From Bacteroidales bacterium UBA1216 (lineage in GTDB: Bacteria > Bacteroidota > Bacteroidia > Bacteroidales > Paludibacteraceae), in assembly GCA_002309255.1 (NCBI GenBank), contig DBXI01000050.1, forward strand, positions 35,719 through 56,281: a stretch of 20,563 nt of DNA. The letters are read 5' to 3'. Positions 1-5,209 of this stretch are shown one piece after another (the first letter of the stretch is position 1; every line of letters starts with the position of its first letter). The notes under the pieces are model-generated. The model saw only the letters and a program-made list of their open reading frames with translations, did no database searches and was not told the DNA's origin. The translations under genes were made by a program, and so were the position numbers.

Positions 1-417
1 CCGCGTGACTGCTACAACAGCTACTTCTACATCGTGGAGGACACCAGCCTGAATGTGATGGAAAAGTTCAAGCTCCACGGCCGCAAGTATGTTGAGCACC
101 TGACCGGTGGTTCGGCACTGCACTGCAACCTGGAGGAGCATCTGTCGCAGGCGCAGTACCGCAACCTGCTGCGCGTAGCGGCGCAGGAGGGCACGAACTA
201 CTTCACCTTCAATATCCCCAACACCGTCTGCAACACGTGCGGCCATATCGACAAGCGTTACTTGAAGGAGTGCCCCGAGTGCGGCAGCACCGATCTGGAT
301 TACCTGACACGTATCATCGGTTACCTGAAGCGCATCAGTAACTTCTCCGAGCCGCGTCAGCGTGAGGCGGCACGCCGTTACTACGCCAACCAGAGCAAAC
401 TGGGCACTGCATGTTAG
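1..417 (+). CDS. nrdD: Anaerobic ribonucleoside-triphosphate reductase, C-terminal part (5' end outside window)
   Basis: The reading frame is open from base 1, so only the last 138 residues are present. Class III ribonucleotide reductase makes deoxyribonucleotides from ribonucleoside triphosphates without oxygen, using a glycyl radical. The visible part holds the family's C-terminal landmarks: a four-cysteine zinc site (VCNTCG, then ECPECGS) followed by the glycyl-radical segment RIIGYLKRISNFSEPRQ, in which the Gly of RIIGY is the expected radical position (RVxGY in most relatives). The stop codon overlaps the start of nrdG by 7 bp, the usual arrangement of reductase and activase, so the two are almost certainly co-transcribed and translationally coupled. 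Identity is secure; the catalytic cysteine region and any ATP-cone lie upstream of the window. Confidence 0.96.
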   Translation, partial: PRDCYNSYFYIVEDTSLNVMEKFKLHGRKYVEHLTGGSALHCNLEEHLSQAQYRNLLRVAAQEGTNYFTFNIPNTVCNTCGHIDKRYLKECPECGSTDLDYLTRIIGYLKRISNFSEPRQREAARRYYANQSKLGTAC

Positions 418-899
418 TAGCTGACTACGACATCGTTTTTCAAGAGGTGCCTGACGAGACGACGTTGGCGCTGAATATCTCCGATTGTCCCCACCATTGC
501 CCGGGCTGTCATAGTAGTTATCTGTGGCAGCCCGTGGGCGATGAGCTCACGCAGGAATGGCTGCTTGTACAACTGGAGCGCTACCCCTATATCACCTGCG
601 TCAGCATACAGGGCGGTGACCGCGACTACCATGAGGTGGAGCGCGTGGCACAATGGGTGCATGAGCATGGTAAGAAAACATGCTGGTACACCGGCTTCAA
701 ACAGATGCCTCACAATCTGCAACTCCGGCACTTCGACTTTGTGAAGGTCGGACCATACATCGAAGCGTTGGGCGGACTAAAGTCGAAGACCACCAACCAG
801 CGCTTCTACCGTGTGGAGCATCCTGCAGGCCACACGGATGCTGACATAACTATGGAAAACGCAACTCTGATCGACTGCACAGAGCTGTTCTGGAAATGA
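411..899 (+). CDS. nrdG: Anaerobic ribonucleoside-triphosphate reductase activating protein (radical SAM)
   Basis: This 162-residue protein is the activase that uses a [4Fe-4S] cluster and S-adenosylmethionine to install the glycyl radical on NrdD. The radical-SAM cysteines are visible as C26-P-H-H-C30-P-G-C33, the CX3CX2C spacing of the superfamily, and a GGD motif at 68-70 corresponds to the SAM-contacting GGE-type motif. Length matches the compact NrdG family (about 155 residues). The ATG at 411 overlaps the nrdD stop by 7 bp. The gene ends only 24 bp before the convergently transcribed O-methyltransferase. A run of seven T follows the stop (903-909), with only a weak 4-bp hairpin before it. 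Confidence 0.96.
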   Translation: MLVADYDIVFQEVPDETTLALNISDCPHHCPGCHSSYLWQPVGDELTQEWLLVQLERYPYITCVSIQGGDRDYHEVERVAQWVHEHGKKTCWYTGFKQMPHNLQLRHFDFVKVGPYIEALGGLKSKTTNQRFYRVEHPAGHTDADITMENATLIDCTELFWK

Positions 900-923
900 T
901 GCTTTTTTTACGATTGTGGCTGG

Positions 924-1568
924 TCACAAAGGCTTGTAGATAATCGTCATCCCGTCGCGCACAGGCAGGATGACCTGCGACACATGCGAATCATCAGCCA
1001 CCAGCTGATTGAATTTCCGTAGACCGATGGTCTGCTTGTCACGATCGTAAGCCGGATCAACGATATGCCCGTCCCACAACGTGTTGTCCGCCAGGATAAA
1101 ACCGCCGGGCTTGACCAGCGGATAAACCAACTCGTAGTAAGTGCAGTACTCCCGTTTGTCGGCATCGATGAACACTAGGTCGAACAATTCATCACAGCCA
1201 AATTTGGCTGCGGCAATCATCTCCTTAGCATCCCCGATAAGTAAACGTATCTTCTGCCCCAGCGGCGAGAGGGACAGGTTGTGGCGGATCGTATCCTCCA
1301 ACTCATCGTTGTGCTCGATGGTGATTAGCTCGCCGTCATCTATCAGCCCTTCCGCCAGGCAGAGTGCCGAGTAACCGGTGAAAGTGCCGAGTTCTAAGAT
1401 CCGCCGCGGACGAATCATGCGGCTCAGCATACGAAGCAACTCGCCCTGCACCTGGCCGGATAGCATATGCGGGTTCAATACATGCAGGTGGGTGTCACGA
1501 GTGATTTGAGCCAAGTAGTCCGGCTCAGCTGTGGTGTGCGATTCAATGTATTCGAGGATCGTTGACAT
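924..1568 (-). CDS. SAM-dependent O-methyltransferase (caffeoyl-CoA/catechol O-methyltransferase-like family)
   Basis: A 214-residue class I methyltransferase. Motif I is ELGTFTGYS at 59-67 (SAM glycine-rich loop), the acidic ribose-binding residue is in IEHN at 84-87, and the metal-binding region is FIDADK at 133-138 followed by LADNTLWDG (159-167). This order is typical of the small cation-dependent O-methyltransferases (COMT/CCoAOMT, bacterial YrrM-like). The true substrate cannot be read from sequence. The ATG at 1568 is preferred over an upstream in-frame GTG at 1580 because the family begins just before the first helix and the ATG gives a normal leader of about 50 nt from the predicted promoter at 1622-1653. 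It is transcribed divergently from the Lrp/AsnC gene. Confidence 0.88.
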   Translation of the reverse strand: MSTILEYIESHTTAEPDYLAQITRDTHLHVLNPHMLSGQVQGELLRMLSRMIRPRRILELGTFTGYSALCLAEGLIDDGELITIEHNDELEDTIRHNLSLSPLGQKIRLLIGDAKEMIAAAKFGCDELFDLVFIDADKREYCTYYELVYPLVKPGGFILADNTLWDGHIVDPAYDRDKQTIGLRKFNQLVADDSHVSQVILPVRDGMTIIYKPL

Positions 1569-1621
1569 CGTAATTGGCACTTATTTTAACAAAAAGGTAC
1601 TTTTTTCTATCAAATTGCACA

Positions 1622-1653
1622 CAAAGATACGAAAAAATTTGCAAATTTGCAAA
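1622..1653 (-). promoter_or_regulatory. Bacteroidetes-type promoter of the O-methyltransferase gene
   Basis: On the minus strand a TTTG (-33 box) lies at 1653-1650 and TATCTTTG, a match to the TAnnTTTG -7 consensus, at 1629-1622. They are separated by 20 bp. Transcription would begin near 1617, giving a leader of about 50 nt. The -33 box is one end of a 16-bp palindrome shared with the opposite promoter. Confidence 0.72.
1638..1653. promoter_or_regulatory. 16-bp perfect palindrome joining two divergent -33 boxes; candidate operator
   Basis: TTTGCAAATTTGCAAA is identical to its reverse complement, and its two ends are the -33 TTTG boxes of the two divergent promoters. A dimeric regulator bound here would block both. 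Since one of the two genes is an Lrp/AsnC regulator, autoregulation through this site is a natural guess, but binding is inferred only from position and symmetry. Confidence 0.5.
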
Positions 1654-1669
1654 AAAAGTTGTAACTTTG
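1638..1669 (+). promoter_or_regulatory. Bacteroidetes-type promoter of the Lrp/AsnC operon
   Basis: TTTG at 1638-1641 and TAACTTTG (TAnnTTTG) at 1662-1669 are 20 bp apart, the expected geometry for the Bacteroidetes housekeeping sigma factor. Transcription would start near 1674, about 36 nt before the ATG at 1710. Its -33 box overlaps that of the divergent promoter within one palindrome. Confidence 0.74.
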
Positions 1670-1709
1670 CATGCAAAAATTGAATAATTGCTAACAATTT
1701 GTCAAATTT

Positions 1710-2180
1710 ATGGAACTGATTGATGAATTAGACAAGAAGATTTTGACGATCATCACGCAGAACGCGCGCATCCCGTTCCGCGATGTGGCAGAGCAGTGTG
1801 GCGTGAGTCGCGCGGCTATCCACCAGCGTGTGCAACGGATGTTCGACATAGGTGTTATCATCGGTTCAGGCTATCAGGTCAATCCCAAGATGTTGGGGTA
1901 CAACCTGTGCGTATATATAGGTATCACGCTCGAGCACGGGCATATGTACCGCCAGGTATGCGACGAACTGAACAAGATCCCCGAGATCGTCGAGGCGCAG
2001 TACACGCTGGGCGCGTACTCGATGATCATCAAGCTCTATGCCCACGACGACAAGCACCTGATGTATCTGCTCAACTCGCAAATACATGCTATCCCCGGCA
2101 TAGCCAACACCGAGACCCTCACCGCGCTCGATGAGAGTATCAACCGCACACTACCGATAGAGAATAACGCATGGAGATGA
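1710..2180 (+). CDS. Lrp/AsnC family transcriptional regulator
   Basis: A 156-residue regulator of the feast/famine family. The N-terminal winged helix-turn-helix is clear (LDKKILTIITQNAR at 7-20, then DVAEQCGVSRAAIHQRVQRM at 25-44 with recognition helix SRAAIHQRVQ). The RAM/effector-binding beta-alpha-beta domain follows (about 66-142), including the LGAYSMII segment (100-107) where amino acid ligands usually bind at the dimer interface. Such proteins form octamers that wrap DNA and respond to amino acids. The gene heads an operon with a small exported protein (10-bp overlap) and an outer-membrane barrel. The palindrome in its promoter suggests self-control. The specific ligand cannot be assigned. 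Confidence 0.93.
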   Translation: MELIDELDKKILTIITQNARIPFRDVAEQCGVSRAAIHQRVQRMFDIGVIIGSGYQVNPKMLGYNLCVYIGITLEHGHMYRQVCDELNKIPEIVEAQYTLGAYSMIIKLYAHDDKHLMYLLNSQIHAIPGIANTETLTALDESINRTLPIENNAWR

Positions 2181-2443
2181 TGAACAGTTGGCGTGCAATA
2201 GTAGGCGGCGCGTTGCTGGCACTGGTCTGCGTGGGCGCTATGGTGGCGGACGACTATGTAGAGGATGTTTACTACTGGCCGGATGCTACCGATACACGTA
2301 GTGCCGACGGCGAACTGTCACCTACCTATAATCCCCGAGCCAAGGAGATCGTTTTTATAGAGGACAGCTCATCTGCCCAGCACCCCGATACCGTGCGCGC
2401 TGTCGTGCGCGACGTGCCAGCAAGTAAACTGTTTAAGCAATGA
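2171..2443 (+). CDS. Small exported or membrane-anchored protein of unknown function
   Basis: I do not recognise a named family in this protein of about 90 residues. It starts with a typical signal sequence: Arg near the N-terminus, a hydrophobic stretch AIVGGALLALVCVGAMV, and a possible cleavage after AMVA. The remainder is short, acidic and apparently unstructured (DDYVEDVYYWPDATD..., then DSSSAQHPDTVRAVV). Three in-frame ATGs (2171, 2177, 2180) could serve. The last gives a one-base overlap (TGATG) with the Lrp stop, and all imply translational coupling. Its stop overlaps the next start as ATGA. Sandwiched between a regulator and an OmpP1-like barrel, it probably acts in the periplasm or envelope alongside the barrel; that is inference from position. 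Confidence 0.75.
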   Translation: MEMMNSWRAIVGGALLALVCVGAMVADDYVEDVYYWPDATDTRSADGELSPTYNPRAKEIVFIEDSSSAQHPDTVRAVVRDVPASKLFKQ

Positions 2444-3660
2444 CCCGACGCCTCACATATATTCTCATGCTACTTGGCATCCTGCTGATGCCCGTTGTGC
2501 ATGCGCAGACCATCCATCCGTACGGTCTGCAGCAGATGGTGTCGGTGGCGGATGCCGACATCAGCGGTACGCCACGATTCATCGGTATGGCCGGCGCGAT
2601 GACCGCCGTGGGTGGCGATCCTTCAGCCGTTCTGATCAATCCTGCAGGATTGGGTGTGTACCGACATAGCCAGTTCTCGCTCAGTGCCGACGGCACCTTC
2701 CGCCGATATGTGCAGGATGGTAGCACGTACGACTACGGATGGTTTGCACGGTGGAAAGTGTCGCAGGTGTCGTATGTTTTCGCCTTGACGCACCCCGAAC
2801 GCGTAGCAGGAGTGGTGAGCAACAACCTCATGATCTCCTACAACAAGCGCGCCGACATGTATCAGAACATCATGCTCAACGATCGTGCCGGCAAAGCTGT
2901 CAGCCAGGGCGACTGGATACAGACGAACATCGACGAGTACCTATACCTCCACGATGCCAATCTGCACTACGCTATGAACATTAGCAACTGCGTCTATTGG
3001 GGCGCAGGATTGACGCTTGAATGGATGCAGGCGCGACAGATATACAACCGCTGTGAGGATAAGCTGGAGGACAGGCGCGGACAAGCCAGCACGTACGACA
3101 TCCGCACCGCATCCACCGGACGTGCCTTTGGGGTAGGGGGCAGCGTGGGATTGCTCGTCCATCCTATTCGTGCCATACGCCTCGGCGTGTCGGTCGAGTC
3201 GCCTGTCATTGGCAAGATGAGGCAGACCGATATTATCAGCGAAAAACTGGGATCGAACAGTGAAACCGAATATACGGACAACTACCGCTGGAAGATGACC
3301 ACGCCGCTCAAAGCCAGCGCGGGACTGGGACTGCAGTGGGCGAACCACGGCTTGCTATCGCTGCAGTACGACCTGCACTACCACAAGCTCACTGGCGTAG
3401 CGCACACCGCACGTGCCGGACTGGAGGTGGCGATGACCAACCATTGGATGATTGAGCTCGGCTACGCCTATTCCACGCTCTACGCACGCCAACGCGCGGC
3501 CGTTGGAGTGAACTACATGGGACGATGGATTCGCATCGGTATGGCGTATAACTTCTCGTGGTGCAACGGACAGGTCATCGATCCTTTGTACTACACTACC
3601 CAAGGCATTTACCGCATGCGCGAGAACAGAATAGTCCTCTCGTTCCAGTGGAACACTTGA
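2440..3660 (+). CDS. OmpP1/FadL-like outer-membrane beta-barrel protein
   Basis: A 406-residue outer-membrane protein. A signal peptide covers about residues 1-22 (hydrophobic LTYILMLLGILLMPVV, cleavage after VHA), followed by the N-terminal hallmark of Bacteroidetes OmpP1/FadL-type or 'hemin receptor' barrels: GTPRFIGMAGAMTAVGGDPS then AVLINPAGLGVY. The body alternates aromatic and hydrophobic residues in amphipathic strands (for example YRWKMTTPLKASAGLGLQW) and ends in the strand RIVLSFQWNT. FadL relatives move hydrophobic molecules through the outer membrane; the Bacteroidetes members are mostly uncharacterised, so the substrate is unknown. The ATG overlaps the preceding stop by 4 bp (ATGA). 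It is the last gene of the Lrp operon; a promoter for the following RNA element begins at its stop codon. Confidence 0.82.
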   Translation: MTRRLTYILMLLGILLMPVVHAQTIHPYGLQQMVSVADADISGTPRFIGMAGAMTAVGGDPSAVLINPAGLGVYRHSQFSLSADGTFRRYVQDGSTYDYGWFARWKVSQVSYVFALTHPERVAGVVSNNLMISYNKRADMYQNIMLNDRAGKAVSQGDWIQTNIDEYLYLHDANLHYAMNISNCVYWGAGLTLEWMQARQIYNRCEDKLEDRRGQASTYDIRTASTGRAFGVGGSVGLLVHPIRAIRLGVSVESPVIGKMRQTDIISEKLGSNSETEYTDNYRWKMTTPLKASAGLGLQWANHGLLSLQYDLHYHKLTGVAHTARAGLEVAMTNHWMIELGYAYSTLYARQRAAVGVNYMGRWIRIGMAYNFSWCNGQVIDPLYYTTQGIYRMRENRIVLSFQWNT

Positions 3661-3688
3661 AATTTTGGATTTTAAATATTAATCTTTG
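3657..3688 (+). promoter_or_regulatory. Probable promoter of the structured RNA upstream of fabG
   Basis: AATCTTTG at 3681-3688 matches TAnnTTTG except for its first base, and TTGA at 3657-3660 (overlapping the stop codon of the barrel gene) sits exactly 20 bp upstream as a -33-like box. Transcription would begin near 3693-3697, immediately before the 5' strand of the closing stem at 3698. The position, more than the sequence match, makes it convincing. Confidence 0.5.
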
Positions 3689-3696
3689 AATAACAT

Positions 3697-3900
3697 AGGG
3701 GGAATGTCGGTTAGAGACCGGAAAACTCATCAAGTAAAATAAACTACCGAGGTCCCTGGCGTACTAATGGCGTGCCGATACTCTGCGCCGTGACCCATTG
3801 CTCATGCAATGGCAGCGATGAGGTGGTCGGATTACAGAGGTACGTGAAACCTCAAATCCTGTTAATAGGAGTTTTCTCGCGTAAAACGGCGTTCCCCCCT
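3697..3900 (+). ncRNA. Structured RNA of about 200 nt, candidate 6S RNA
   Basis: The segment folds into one long rod. A closing stem pairs 3698-3709 with 3887-3898 (12 bp, five G-C pairs first). After a large open region come GAGGT 3749-3753 with ACCTC 3849-3853, CGTAC 3760-3764 with GTACG 3840-3844, TAAT 3765-3768 with ATTA 3831-3834, CCGA 3775-3778 with TCGG 3827-3830, CTC 3781-3783 with GAG 3820-3822, CGC 3786-3788 with GCG 3815-3817, and an apical hairpin of seven pairs, 3795-3801 with 3806-3812, loop TCAT. A small hairpin TCCT/AGGA (3857-3870) sits in the 3' side of the open region. Closing stem, central bubble with a small 3'-side hairpin, then a bulged arm is the 6S RNA plan; 6S binds RNA polymerase. 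There is no clear U-tract terminator. It could instead be the cis-acting leader of fabG, which starts 25 nt downstream. The fold was worked out by eye. Confidence 0.52.
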
Positions 3901-3924
3901 TTGTACGCCCATAGCAACACCATT

Positions 3925-4665
3925 ATGATACTACAAGGCAAGACGGCATTGATCACAGGAGCGGGGCGCGGCATAGGTCGCGCCATAGCGCTATGCTTTG
4001 CACGAGAAGGATGCAACGTTGCTTTCACCGATCTCGAACTTAGTGATCAGGTGCGTGCCACCGAATCCGAACTGCTTGCGTTAGGCATCCAAGCCAAGGC
4101 TTACGCAGCCGATGCAGCCCACTTCAACGCGGCACAAACGATAGTCGAACAGGTACAAGCCGACTTCGGCACCATCGATATCCTGGTCAACAACGCCGGC
4201 ATAACGCGCGACGGCTTGCTGCTTCGCATGAACGAACAGCAGTGGGACGACGTGATCTCCGTCAACCTCAAGTCGGCGTTCAACTACACCCATGCTGTCA
4301 TCCCGATTATGATGCGTGCACGCCGCGGCAGCATCATCTCCATCGCATCGGTCGTCGGACTCGCTGGAAACCCCGGACAGGCTAACTACGCCGCATCCAA
4401 GGCTGGCATCATCGCCCTGATGAAATCCATCGCCAAGGAGCTCGGCCCGCGAGGCTTACGTGCCAACGCTGTAGCACCAGGCTATATCGATACCGACATG
4501 ACGCAAGCCCTTCCGCAACAGGTGCGCGACAGTTTTATTGAGCGCATACCCATGCATCGTGCCGGCACTACCGACGAGGTCGCACAAGCCGTGCTCTTCC
4601 TCGCATCCGACATGTCCTCTTACATCTCCGGACAGGTACTCGCCATCGATGGCGCCATGAACTGA
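3925..4665 (+). CDS. fabG: 3-oxoacyl-[acyl-carrier-protein] reductase
   Basis: A 246-residue classical short-chain dehydrogenase that reduces 3-oxoacyl-ACP with NADPH in fatty acid elongation. It shows TGAGRGIG at 11-18 (cofactor loop), NNAG at 89-92, and the tetrad Asn114, Ser142, Tyr155 and Lys159 (YAASK), followed by the FabG-typical NAVAPGYIDTDMT and a C-terminal SGQVLAIDGAMN. Length equals the usual 244-248. The frame stays open upstream to 3772, but the ATG at 3925 begins exactly where FabG proteins begin and the upstream part is occupied by the structured RNA. As other short-chain dehydrogenases look alike, the exact substrate is slightly uncertain, yet the C-terminal motifs fit FabG well. 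It stands alone, with no other fatty-acid genes next to it. Confidence 0.88.
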   Translation: MILQGKTALITGAGRGIGRAIALCFAREGCNVAFTDLELSDQVRATESELLALGIQAKAYAADAAHFNAAQTIVEQVQADFGTIDILVNNAGITRDGLLLRMNEQQWDDVISVNLKSAFNYTHAVIPIMMRARRGSIISIASVVGLAGNPGQANYAASKAGIIALMKSIAKELGPRGLRANAVAPGYIDTDMTQALPQQVRDSFIERIPMHRAGTTDEVAQAVLFLASDMSSYISGQVLAIDGAMN

Positions 4666-4691
4666 GTACCAGCTGGTGAGTTCCGTACTCA
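4663..4691 (+). terminator. Inverted repeat at the fabG stop codon, possible weak terminator
   Basis: TGAGTAC at 4663-4669, which includes the fabG stop codon, pairs with GTACTCA at 4685-4691 around a 15-nt loop that contains the palindrome ACCAGCTGGT. There is no immediate T-run after it, only scattered T clusters from about 4700, so intrinsic termination is possible but unproven. Confidence 0.25.
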
Positions 4692-5107
4692 ACTCTTACC
4701 TTTAGTGGTTTTAAGATTTTAGGCCATTCGGCGGCGTGAAAAATGTGTTTTTGTCAGGTAGTTGCCAGGTAGATGGCAGGTAGATGACGGGTAGATGGGT
4801 GGTCGAATCATGGGAATGTAGTAGCCTGTTTTTTCGGAGGGCGTAGAGCTATTTGAAGATGATGTTTCGGTGGCATGTATCCCCTTCCTATTGTCTTTTT
4901 TCACTTCGCGTTTGACCTGTGCGAAGAGCTGCCAATGGTTGAGTTCTTTTTCGGACGGGGGCGTGCGTCTTTTCGCGTAGCCTACGCCGTTATACACACG
5001 CACGTCTATTATTCCGTCGGTTTTTATACTGTTCGCGCGGGGAGGAAGTGGTTTTCGGTGTAGATTTAGGAAAAAGTGCAGATTTCTGCGCATTTTCTGT
5101 TTGAAGA
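4692..5107. other. Gene-poor spacer with no confident gene; possible remnant of a repeated element
   Basis: The 544-bp interval between fabG and ftcD has no gene I trust. It holds an 11-bp tandem repeat (4755-4798) and a minus-strand open frame from a TTG at 5114 (first internal ATG near 5093) to a TAA at 4719, 131 codons. That frame is rich in K, R, S, P and T, has no domain I recognise, and its C-terminus simply reads through the tandem repeat (PPIYPSS, then HLPGNYL). No minus-strand promoter is visible for it. Such a stretch could be a decayed small gene or a member of a genome-wide repeat; sequence alone does not settle this. The last 100 bp carry the hut promoter and leader. Confidence 0.4.
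4755..4798 (+). repeat. 11-bp tandem repeat, four units
   Basis: Four contiguous 11-bp units begin at 4755, 4766, 4777 and 4788, with consensus CAGGTAGATGG; unit 1 differs at three positions and units 3 and 4 at one each. Because 11 is not a multiple of 3, the repeat does not preserve a reading frame, which argues against a protein-coding origin. Confidence 0.85.
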
Positions 5108-5139
5108 TTTGCAAATATCAAAAATTTTTTGTATCTTTG
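5108..5139 (+). promoter_or_regulatory. Promoter of the histidine degradation operon
   Basis: TTTG at 5108-5111 and TATCTTTG (TAnnTTTG) at 5132-5139 are separated by 20 bp, a full match to the Bacteroidetes promoter form. Transcription would begin near 5144, leaving a leader of about 65 nt before ftcD. The -33 box lies in the palindrome ATTTGCAAAT (5107-5116), which also occurs at 1637-1646 in the Lrp promoter. Confidence 0.75.
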
Positions 5140-5209
5140 TAGTCTAAATGAATTGAGCGGATAATGTCGGAGCTCTGATTGTAAGAACATAAAACTTGAT
5201 AACTATACC

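Noticed and set aside
882..909. Terminator after nrdG
   Set aside because: There is a T-run (903-909), but the only hairpin before it has a 4-bp stem and is separated from the T-run by several bases; not strong enough to list.
2941..3348. Minus-strand open frames within the barrel gene, and long antisense frames in ftcD, hutU and fbp
   Set aside because: They are shadows of strongly conserved plus or minus genes with GC-rich codons; none shows a family motif, start context or promoter.
3697..3900. tmRNA, RNase P RNA, SRP RNA or a metabolite riboswitch as identity of the structured RNA
   Set aside because: I found no CCA end or tag-peptide frame (tmRNA), no RNase P core motifs, no GGAAG/AGCA SRP loop, and no riboswitch core I know. 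A single bulged rod fits 6S better.
3772..3924. N-terminal extension of fabG by 51 codons
   Set aside because: The frame is open, but FabG proteins begin at the ATG at 3925, the extension has no resemblance to a signal or domain, and the bases are explained by the structured RNA.
4719..5114. 131-codon minus-strand open frame as a confident gene
   Set aside because: TTG start, no promoter of the expected form, no recognisable domain, and the C-terminus reads through a non-triplet tandem repeat. Kept only as part of the spacer description.
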